Source: Chrysochromulina tobinii
Taxonomy: Eukaryota; Haptophyta; Prymnesiales; Chrysochromulinaceae
Length of the DNA stretch: 26,970 nt
Assembly (NCBI GenBank): GCA_001275005.1
Contig: JWZX01002392.1
Coordinates: 1-26,970, forward strand
Reading direction: 5' to 3'
A program made the translations under genes and the position numbers. Positions 1 to 7,672 of the stretch are shown here, one piece after another. Within the stretch, counting starts at the first letter, position 1. Each line of letters opens with the position of its first letter. Under the pieces are notes generated by a model. The model searched no databases, was not told the DNA's origin, and saw nothing but the letters and a program-made list of their open reading frames with translations.

Positions 1-1790
1 ACAGCGACGGCATTAGCCTGTGTGTGCACAGCACGTGAGAGCGAGCGAGTGAGAGCGCGAGGACATCAGCGGCGTACGCGCCGCGGGGGCAAGCATGATG
101 GACAAAGCTAATGGCCACACGCACCCCATTAAGAAGAGACGACGACACCACGCTGCCGCGGATGGCTGGAGACGCAGGGTTGCTGATGTCGACCACCACC
201 AGCGAATTGGAACTAATCGCCGACAAGTAAGCGTACGAGCCGCTCACGTCGAGGTCCCAAGCCTATGTGCACAGCACGTGAGAGCGAGCGAGGGAATCAG
301 CAGGCGGTGGCGCCGCGGACACGAGCACGATAGGCGGTGCGGACGCATGCCGCGGCGCCCGAGGCCATACGCGCGCGCAAAACTCCAGGCCGCACGCACG
401 AATTGCATAAGAGACAACGACACCACGCTGCCACGGATGACTGGAGACGCAGGGTCGCTAATGTCGATCACCACCAGCGAATTGGAGACACATGCCGTCA
501 CGTAAGCGTACGAGCCGCTCACGGCGACGCCAGCCACCTGTGCGCACAACACGTGAGCAAGTGAGCGCTCAAAAGAGCATCAACGGCGGTGGCGCCGCGG
601 GTGCGAGCATGATGGGCGGTGCGGACGCATTCCGCAGCGCCCGATGCCATCCGCGCGCGCAAAGCACCAAGCCGCACACGCACCGCAACCAGAAGAGACG
701 ACGACACCACTCTGCCACGGATGACTGGAGACGCAGGGTTGCTAATGTCGACCACCACCAGCGAGGCGGAATCATGCGCTGTCACGTAAGCATACGAGCC
801 GCTCACAGCGACGCCCCAAGCCTGGGAGCACAGCACGTGAGGGCGAGCAAGTAAGCGCGAGAGAGCTTCAGCAGGCGGTGGCGCCGCGGCCGCGAGCATG
901 ATGGACGGTGCGGACGCGAGCGCGGCACGCCCGACGCCATAAGCGCGCGCAAAGCACCAGGCCGCACACGCACCCCATCCAGAAGAGACGACGACACCAC
1001 GCTGCCCCGGACGGCCGGAGACGCAGGGTTGCTAATGTCGACCACCACCAGCGAGTCGGATAGATATGCCGTCACGTAAGCGTACGAGCCGCTCACGGCG
1101 ACGAAATGAGACTGTGCGCACAGCACGCGAGAGCGCGAGAGGGCTTCAGCAGGTGGTGGCGCCGCGGCCGCGAGCATGATGGGCGGTGCGGACGCATTCC
1201 GCAGCGCCCGATGCCATCCGCGCGCACAAAGCACACGCACCCTATCCAGAAGAGACGACGACACTACACTGCCACGGATGACCGGAGATGCAGGGTTGCT
1301 AACGTCGACCACCACCAGCGAGTCGGACAGTTCCGCCGCCACGTAAGCGTACGAGCCGCTCACGGCGACGGAACGCGCCTGTGCGCACAGCACGTGAGAG
1401 CGCGAGAGGGCTTCAGCAGGTGGTGGCGCCGCGGCCGCGAGCATGATGGACGGTGCGGACGCAAGCGCGGCGCGCTGACGCCATCCGCGCGCGCAGCTCC
1501 CCGCCTCACGCACCCCATCCAGAAGAGACGACGACACCACGCTGCCCCGGACGGCCGGAGACGCAGGGTTGCTAACGTCGACCACCACCAGCGAGTCGGA
1601 TTGAGACGCCACCACGTAGGCGTACGAGCCGCTCACGGCGACGGCCATAGGCTGTGTGCACAGCAAGTGACTCGCGAGCGCGAGAGGGCATGAGGGGCGT
1701 GCAGGTGGGCAAGCAAGCTCGAGGGGCGTGGGAGCGCGGCGCGGCGTCCGAGGTCAGAGCGCGCAGAGCGCAGGGTCGAGTCGCACGCAC
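1..1790 (-). repeat. Tandem exon-intron units, one LVIVD repeat per exon
   Basis: Six and a part units follow one another at a period of 267-290 bp, measured on CGAGCC anchors at 236, 511, 795, 1085, 1352 and 1625. Each unit holds a 138-nt exon plus an intron of 107-152 nt. The introns are as alike as the exons: their last ~75 nt (CATCATGCTCGCGGCC ... CTGTGCGCACAG) are nearly identical between neighbours. The array has therefore grown by duplicating exon plus intron as a block. Confidence 0.9.
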
Positions 1791-2209
1791 GAAATCCAAA
1801 ACGGACGCAGAGGTGACGCTGCCCACGATCGACCCGGAGCCCACGATGGTTGTGGAGTGCGCGAGCTGTCGCCCATCATGCTGGCTGCCCGGGAGGGCTC
1901 GTCCGAGCTCCGTCGAAGGCGGTCGCGGTGGCGGCGATGGCGGGGCAAGTGGCATGGGCGAATATGGCTGTACTGCGAGCACCCCGGCAACAGGGTGGTG
2001 GTGGCTCGTTACAGCGCCTTCCAAGACCATGAGGCCCGAGGGGCCAGGAGGGGAAAGCGAACACGTGCCGCACGCGACCGGGCAAGTAGCCCGCGCGATG
2101 GAATAGGAAGCGCAAGCAGAGGGCTGTGCGTAGAAGTAGGAGCACGGCATGGGTGCGCCACCTGAGTCGAAAGCGCCGCTGTCCACATCGTCAGCGCATA
2201 TTTGAGTGA

Positions 2210-2240
<31 letters not shown>

Positions 2241-3551
2241 AGGAGGAGGCGGCGGAGGAGGAGGAGGCGGCGGCGGCGGAGGAGGCGGAGGCGACGGCGC
2301 CGCCGCCAACGCCGTCTGATGCGCACGACTTCCATCGCCATCAGGCCGTGTCGAGTCCATGGCGCTCACCCGCGGGATGCAGAGCATGAGGAAGGCCAAA
2401 CCGAGGCACTGGTGACGGGCGGACCCTTTTTGCCTCCAGCAAACGGCGAAGACGAGCGACCCCAGCCTTAAGAGTACGTTGCCAAAGTTGAGCCATTCCA
2501 CCGCATCCCAACGCACACCGCTGCCGTCGCCGACCACATGCGCCGCTTCCTCGACGGTGGGGCGAACACGCTTGCTGGTGTAGCGCACGAGCTTGCCGGT
2601 GCTGCCTGAGCGCAGCTCCGACGTCTTGTAAAGCAGCAGCGGGGGCGGCTGTGCGCGCGGGCGGCAGTCCGCGCAATCGGTGCCATACTGGCAGTCGGAG
2701 AACTCGGTGCCGGCGCCACCGTCGTCGCAGGGGCCGCCGTCGTCGCACTTGGAGCCGTAAGCGTGCATTCCAATGCACGCGGCGGAGCACAGGCTGGGAG
2801 GCGGTGGGGTCGCAGGCGGTGCCCTTGGAGGCAATGGTGGCCCAGGCGGTGCCCTTGGAGGCAATGGTGGCCCAGGCGGTGCCCTTGGAGGCGATGGTGG
2901 CCCAGGCGATGCCCTTGGAGGCGATGGTGGCAACTGTTGGCACGATCCACAGCCCACACAGTCGGTGCCGTACGCGCACACCGGGAACTCGGAGCTGGGG
3001 CCGCCGTTGTCGCAATCGGCGTAGGAGCACGTCTCCGAGCAGATGGTCGTGCTGGCAGGCAAGGGGGCTAGGCTGGCTGTCGGCGGTGGCAGCGGTTGGC
3101 GCATGCCGCAGTCGGCGCCGTCGGTGCCGTACTGGCCATCCGGGTACTCGGTGCCCGGGCCGCCGTCGTCGCAGCAGTAGCCATCCGAGGCACAAGCTGG
3201 CATTCCGATGCGAGTGACAGTGTTGATGCAAAGGGCAGGAGGTGCCGCGGTTGCCGGAGTTGACGCGATGGGGCGCGGTGGGCTGGAGACCGGTGGCTGC
3301 GGGGGCGAGCGCGGCATGCGCGGGGCGCAGTCCACGCAGCCGGCGCCGTGCGTGCACATCAGCAACTCGGAGCCGGGGCTGTCGCAATAGTTGTCCGAGG
3401 CGTCCACGCCCGTGTTCATGCAGAGAGAATGGGGGGGAGGCGAGGTGCCGCCGAGGAAGAGTCGATGACTCGCCTGCAGCACGTTTGCCCCAACAAAGGG
3501 TGTAGAGGTTACGCTCTCGGCAGCGACGACGAGCAGGAAGGTGCCCCACAT
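1..3551 (-). CDS. Secreted Cys-rich / ShK-like / LVIVD-repeat protein, 3' end cut by window edge
   Basis: The ATG at 3551 opens a hydrophobic signal peptide (MWGTFLLVVAAES). Exon 1 (3551-1791, 587 codons) then encodes four cysteine modules of the DGGPGTE...YGTDC..C type, common in secreted algal proteins, near 3420-3360, 3200-3105, 3040-2945 and 2790-2665. They are separated by PPGPPLPPRA repeats. A hydrophobic stretch near 2375-2400 (LGLAFLMLCI), a polyproline run and a six-cysteine ShK-like domain (about 2200-2059, ending CPVACGTC) follow. Exon 1 ends in half an LVIVD repeat. Next come 138-nt exons at 1651-1514, 1378-1241, 1111-974, 821-684, 537-400 and 262-125, and a cut one from 17. Each is phase 0-0 and encodes one 46-residue repeat with SGSYAYV, LVVVDVSNPASP and RGSVVSSSLL. 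LVIVD repeats are thought to form beta-propeller-like structures. Introns are GTGCGT...AG, 107-152 nt. Function is unknown; a cell-surface or wall role is inference. The hydrophobic stretch could instead be the signal peptide of a separate downstream gene. Confidence 0.78.
2205..2310 (-). repeat. GGC/GGA trinucleotide tract encoding polyproline
   Basis: An almost pure CCG/CCT run on the coding strand gives about 30 consecutive prolines just before the ShK-like domain. Such tracts are prone to slippage, so the exact length may vary between strains or assemblies. Confidence 0.9.
2815..2937 (-). repeat. 30-bp coding minisatellite (GPPLPPRAPP), about four copies
   Basis: The unit GGCGGTGCCCTTGGAGGCAA plus ten more bases on the + strand repeats four times with one- or two-base differences. 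On the minus strand it encodes a ten-residue Pro-rich spacer between cysteine modules 3 and 4 of the secreted protein. Confidence 0.9.
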
Positions 3552-3685
3552 TGTGCTCCTCCGCACATGCACCTTCAGAATGTACAGTACACGGAGTACT
3601 TGACCTACTTTGCAGACCTACTTGTACAGTATGAGGGTCGTACCAGAACTGAAAACTCTTCATTCACAGCACACCAACACGCGTG
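3552..3685. promoter_or_regulatory. Short divergent intergenic region
   Basis: Only 134 bp separate the ATG of the secreted LVIVD protein (-) from the ATG of the small + strand ORF. It must hold both 5' leaders, so a shared bidirectional promoter is likely. It contains TGTACAGTACACGG and TTGTACAGTATG (shared TGTACAGTA, 3581 and 3623 areas). No TATA box is convincing. Confidence 0.4.
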
Positions 3686-4072
3686 ATGGCATCAGCAGCC
3701 CCGCCGAGCGCCCGCATCATTCACGGATGGAACTGCCCGATGCCCATACCGGGCACGTCGCCTATTGGCAAGCGGATCGCAATCCCTTACCTTCGCGCAG
3801 CGGCCTCGCTAGCTCGCGCAATTTACCATCTCATTTCCATCTCGCAGGCGAAAACGACTAACGGACGGGCGCTTGTCGCACATCAGCTTATCGCCGAATA
3901 TCTTGCTTCGGCAGAAGGCGGCTCTTTCGATGCCGACACGGCCGAAGGTCTCATGTTCAACCTGGAGGAATCCGACATCGTCGCCGTCACGTCACACAAG
4001 CCCGGTGGGCAAGAAGAGATTCAGTACTTTTACGAGTTCCTCGTGGAGCCCAACTTCACCACGTCCGGATGA
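3686..4072 (+). CDS. Small conserved-looking hypothetical protein (128 aa)
   Basis: Not recognised. The ATG at 3686 directly follows a possible GTG at 3683. The product is acidic toward the C-terminus (FNLEESDIVAVTSHKPGG, then EEIQYFYEFLVEPNF) with an amphipathic central helix (YLRAAASLARAIYHL...). There is no signal peptide and no transmembrane segment. Composition is balanced and unlike the low-complexity shadow frames around it, which supports real coding. It diverges from the LVIVD gene and points toward the decayed LRR copies. A missing upstream or downstream exon cannot be excluded. Confidence 0.55.
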   Translation: MASAAPPSARIIHGWNCPMPIPGTSPIGKRIAIPYLRAAASLARAIYHLISISQAKTTNGRALVAHQLIAEYLASAEGGSFDADTAEGLMFNLEESDIVAVTSHKPGGQEEIQYFYEFLVEPNFTTSG

Positions 4073-4114
4073 AGGTGCGCACACACCAGTGCTCTTCCCG
4101 ACACACTCCTTAGT

Positions 4115-4520
4115 TGAGTCAGGTATGTCCAAGAACCATGAACCTCTTCACAGCAGAGATCCACACTGCACACACAATGCTTGCACGCACATCTCTAGCT
4201 TCAACTCAAATCCACTTCGAAAATCCACTCCGATCCTTCACTAGAACTCGCACCGCTTTCCCCCCTGCTTTTCCGTTCCCAAGTTAGTGTCTTGTGGATT
4301 TCCAGGTAGGTCAGGACCCTTCACACCCTCGTCCCCAATTTAATTGCCCACGAGCACCAGCATGGTCAAGACCGCGTTATCCGTTGACGCCTTCAGCGCG
4401 TCCGCGATCGCGATGCATGTCGCGATGGCACCCTCATCCCTGATGTGTGATGATGTTGCGTCCGAGGTCAAGTGGGTGGTCACCACCCAATTGAAAACGC
4501 CTAATCGACAGCTTCCAAAT
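4115..4520 (-). pseudogene. Strongly decayed second copy of the LRR gene 3' end
   Basis: Fragments of the 28-residue LRR unit can still be read on the minus strand near 4450-4360 (matching the ALKVNA and IAIA parts of the intact gene), but stops and indels break them. Near 4235-4280 is a copy of the terminal segment (CTCGCACCGCTTTCCCCCCT), as in the intact 3' end near 4950-4975. It lies about 700 bp from that original and is more degraded than the copy at 4582-4883. Confidence 0.6.
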
Positions 4521-4581
4521 TAGGAAAAACCTTCACAGAAAACACAGCAGCGGTCCACACATGTTCACAGTGCTCGCACAC

Positions 4582-4883
4582 TTATTTTCTACAGCAGCAC
4601 CAACTCAAACCATTAGAAAAAATCCACTCCGGTCCTTCACCGCGTCTCACACCGCTTCCCCCCCTGCATCTCCCCAGTAATTGCCACCAAGCCACAGCTT
4701 GGTCAGGATCGCGTTGACCTTCAGCGCCTCCGCGATTGCGATGGTTCCCTGCGCACCGATGTTGTTCCAAATCCAATCAAGGCGCAACTCGGTCAGGACC
4801 CTATTGAAAACGCCTTCAATTTGTTCAAAGGCAGCTTCCAAACTAGGGAATAACTTCACAGAACCTCCAAAAGCGATCCACAC
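4582..4883 (-). pseudogene. Decayed first copy of the LRR gene 3' end
   Basis: The minus strand encodes two LRR-like units (NNIGAQGTIAIAEALKVNA, then LTKLWLGGNYWGDAGGEAV) and stops at 4647, where the intact gene has an arginine codon. A shifted frame then runs to a stop at 4582, aligned with the normal terminus. Upstream of the LRRs is FPSLEAAFEQIEGVFNRV, absent from the parent. Spacing to the intact 3' end is about 305 bp. It is either a duplicated pseudogene tail or, less likely, an alternative last exon. Confidence 0.65.
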
Positions 4884-4904
4884 ATGTTCACAGTGCTCTC
4901 ACAA

Positions 4905-7169
4905 TCATTTTCCGTACAGCTCCAACACAAATCCACTCCGGCCCTTCACCGCATCTCGCACCGCTTTCCCCCCTGCATCTCCCATGTTATTGGCCCGGAT
5001 GTCCAGTTTGGTCAGGACCGCGTTGACCTTCAGCGCCTCCGCGATCGCGATGGCTCCCTCTGGACCGATGTTGTTGCGGAACAAGTCCAGGGTGGTCATG
5101 ACCGCGTTGACCTTCAGCGCCTCCGCAATCGCCTTGGCACCGTCGTTGCCGATGTTGTTGTTCCAGAGGCTCAGCTTGGTCAGGACCGCGTTGACCTTCA
5201 GCGCCTCCGCGATCGCCTTGGCACCCTCTGCACCGATTCTGTTGCCGTCCAGGCGCAGGGTGGTCAGGACCGCGTTGACCTTCAGCGCCTTCGCGATCGC
5301 GATGGCTCCTTCGTCCCCGATCTTGTTGTCTCCGAGCAAGAGTATGGTCAGGACCGCGTTGACCTTCAGCGCATCTGCGATCACCTTGGCACCCTCTGTT
5401 CCGATGTTGTTGTCGTCCAGGCTCAGGGTGGTCACGACCACGTTGACCTTCAGCGCCTCCGCGATCGCAATGGCACCCTCCGCACCAATCTGGTTCAGGC
5501 CCAGTTGCAGGGTGGTCATCACCGCGTTGACCTTGAGCGCCTCCGCGATCACCTTGGCACCGTCGTCGCCGATCATGTTCCAATGCAAATCCAGGTTGGT
5601 CAGGACCGCGTTGACCTTCAGCGCCTTGGCGATCGCGATGGCACCCTCCGCACCGATCTTGTTCAGGTCCAGGTTCAGGGTGGTCAGGACCGCCATGAAC
5701 TTCAGGTCAGACGCGATCAGGATGGCGTCTGCGGGTTGGAGGTGCTGGCTCGAGAAGCCGGCCTCCGTCTGGTCGCGCGTCATGCCCGAGAGCATGATGC
5801 CCTTCTCCATGCCGATCTTGGCGAGCTTCTTGGCCGACTCAACGTCGAACCTGTTCTTGAGCAAGTTGCAGTTCTTGAGCACCGACGTGGCAGGAATGAG
5901 ATAGGCGACAAGCATGGCCGCAGGCACATGGAGCCCCCTATTGGACAAGTTGAGCTCCGTGACGCTGTCCTCGCGCAGTTGCTGTACCGGAATGCCACAA
6001 ATGACTCCCGAGCCTGCACAGGCAACGGCTGCGATCGTCAGCCTCAACGGTGGTTCTCCCTCGCCTGAGATGCAGCTGTTGAGAGCATCCTTAGCAGCAC
6101 CATGTAGCAATGGATGGCAGAGCCAGTTGCGCACCGTCCCGCATTGCAGATCCGCGGCCCGAACGGCGGCCACGTCCACCACATAGCCGTAGCCATGGAG
6201 GCGCGCAAGCCCAGGCAGCGTCCACCCTGCTACGGCCGCGTCCCCGGGCCGGCCAGCCTCGATGAGCTGCTCCACGTCAAGGTCGGTGATCTCATCCAGA
6301 CGTGTGGGTACTGGCTGCCTGTCGCGGCGGCACAGGCGCGAGCAGAGGACACGTTGCGCCAGCGCCCGCCAAGATCGAGTCAGGCCCTTGAGCGCGGCCA
6401 ACGTGGCCACGTCCACCAGGCCCAGAGCAGCCTCCATGGCGTCCGCCGAGAACGAGGCCTGCTGCATCGGCTCGGGCGGTAGCGTGGAGCTGGCCGGCTG
6501 CTGCGGCGCCTCAACATCTTCCGGTACAAATGCCGGCTCGGCGATGGACGTTGCTGCACCGGCCATCTCGATCAGGCGCTCATTCAGGCGCGCGATGAGC
6601 ACGGGCTTGGTGCCGTTGGTCGTGAGGCCAAGCGTGCGCAGCTCCCAGCGCAGCTCCACGACGCGCATCCGACTGTAACGCTTACGAAGCTCGTCAGCAC
6701 TCTGCGCGTCGAACGCGTGCGCCTCCGCGCTGCCAAAGTCACCATCCGCGCCGATGAGCGCGCATAATTCAGGAGCGCGCTTGCCGTTGAGTTGGGAGGC
6801 GATCGCGCGCTGGAGGTGCTTGAGCGCGATGGGGGCGTCGAGATAGAGGGCGTCCTCGATGAGCTGGATGAGCTGGAAGAGCGAATTCTCGTCAGAGCTC
6901 GGCCACGTGTAGTCTGGGTCGTTCAGCTTGCACACCATCTGAAGCGTCGAGGCCATGATTGTGGGCATGGGATAGATGCCATCCTCGGAGGTGGCGAGGT
7001 CCATCAGATCCTTCAAGGTGCCCATGAGTCGGGCTGCGTCGCGCGACAACGTGACCTCCTCTCCGTCTCGCGCTCGCACGCGTATTTGCTCCTCGTGTTT
7101 GGCCTTCTTCGCCGTGGGCGCCTCCTCGTGCTCCTCGGCCGACGGCTCACGCATCCCCACGCGGCGCAT
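4905..7169 (-). CDS. Skp1-like / SAP / F-box-like / LRR protein (754 aa)
   Basis: A single exon from ATG 7169 to TGA. Residues 21-24 are KKAK, a possible nuclear signal. Residues 29-135 resemble the Skp1 family (VRARDGEEVTLS, LFQLIQLIEDALYLDAPIAL, then ASQLNGK). Residues 167-200 fit a SAP motif (VVELRWELRTLGLTTNGTKP), which in known families binds DNA or chromatin. Residues 243-285 look F-box-like (LAALKGLTRSWRALAQRVL). From 493 to 744 are nine 28-residue LRRs of the ribonuclease-inhibitor/NLR type (L..L.L..N.IG.EGA.AIAEALKVNA), probably a protein-binding horseshoe. Combining Skp1-like and F-box-like parts suggests a ubiquitin-ligase adaptor fused to its own substrate receptor. That is inference: the LRRs and SAP are firm, the Skp1-like call good, the F-box call weak. 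Confidence 0.8.
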   Translation of the reverse strand: MRRVGMREPSAEEHEEAPTAKKAKHEEQIRVRARDGEEVTLSRDAARLMGTLKDLMDLATSEDGIYPMPTIMASTLQMVCKLNDPDYTWPSSDENSLFQLIQLIEDALYLDAPIALKHLQRAIASQLNGKRAPELCALIGADGDFGSAEAHAFDAQSADELRKRYSRMRVVELRWELRTLGLTTNGTKPVLIARLNERLIEMAGAATSIAEPAFVPEDVEAPQQPASSTLPPEPMQQASFSADAMEAALGLVDVATLAALKGLTRSWRALAQRVLCSRLCRRDRQPVPTRLDEITDLDVEQLIEAGRPGDAAVAGWTLPGLARLHGYGYVVDVAAVRAADLQCGTVRNWLCHPLLHGAAKDALNSCISGEGEPPLRLTIAAVACAGSGVICGIPVQQLREDSVTELNLSNRGLHVPAAMLVAYLIPATSVLKNCNLLKNRFDVESAKKLAKIGMEKGIMLSGMTRDQTEAGFSSQHLQPADAILIASDLKFMAVLTTLNLDLNKIGAEGAIAIAKALKVNAVLTNLDLHWNMIGDDGAKVIAEALKVNAVMTTLQLGLNQIGAEGAIAIAEALKVNVVVTTLSLDDNNIGTEGAKVIADALKVNAVLTILLLGDNKIGDEGAIAIAKALKVNAVLTTLRLDGNRIGAEGAKAIAEALKVNAVLTKLSLWNNNIGNDGAKAIAEALKVNAVMTTLDLFRNNIGPEGAIAIAEALKVNAVLTKLDIRANNMGDAGGKAVRDAVKGRSGFVLELYGK
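4938..5693 (-). repeat. 84-bp coding repeats of the LRR domain, nine copies
   Basis: Each LRR is one 84-bp unit. The + strand shows GACCGCGTTGACCTTCAGCG in almost every copy. The high nucleotide identity of the ALKVNA part against the variable LxL part fits recent unit duplication with change at the presumed binding face. Confidence 0.9.
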
Positions 7170-7672
7170 GTAAGACCTTTTCTGGCTGTCGCGAATTCTT
7201 CACAGTTCGGGGATGTGGTTGCGAACTAGGCGACCAATTCCTTCGAGAATGACACGTTTGATACACACGTGGACTCGGTCGAGCCTGACGGAGCAGATTC
7301 TTTGCGTCATCAAGTTCTTGCGAGTCTGACCTCAAGGATTCGTCAACGTTTATTTTGTTCCTTGTTCCTGTGAGTTGTTGAGCGAGAAGTTTCGGCCACC
7401 CAAAACAGCGATCAGTCAGTCAGTCAGCCAGTTTCGTCGCGGTTCCCCCGCGCTCACCACACCGTCTCAAAGGACGGCTCCGCTCCCCTCCGTCAACACA
7501 ATCGCCATGAATCGCGGTATGGATACCGGTAGCGCTGGAGCTCATTGAAGCCCGCGGCCGGCGCGCGCGGAACCAGTGGCCAGTCCCGGACGCACGCCCG
7601 CGTACGATACTACGTTCGATACTACACCCGGCTCCACGCGCGCAACGCTCCGCGCCCGGCCTACGATACCAC
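7170..7672. other. Intergenic stretch between the LRR gene and the methyltransferase-oxygenase gene
   Basis: Both flanking genes are on the minus strand, so this should hold the promoter of the LRR gene and the 3' end of the neighbour. A short GTCAGTCAGTCAGCCAG run lies near 7412-7430. No ORF with convincing composition was seen. A weak open frame continues the oxygenase gene at 7420-7797 in another frame and could be a last exon. Confidence 0.4.

Noticed and set aside
95-1693. + strand ORFs in the LVIVD region
   Set aside because: His/Arg-rich shadows of the repeat array; the minus strand has the LVIVD motif and phased splice sites.
2202-2471. + strand ORF rich in Arg
   Set aside because: Reverse reading of the CCG/CCT polyproline tract of the minus-strand gene.
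4681-5904. Long + strand ORFs (about 400 residues) opposite the LRR gene
   Set aside because: They mirror the 84-bp LRR repeats of the minus-strand gene and show only repeated shadow peptides; the minus strand reads as clear LRRs.
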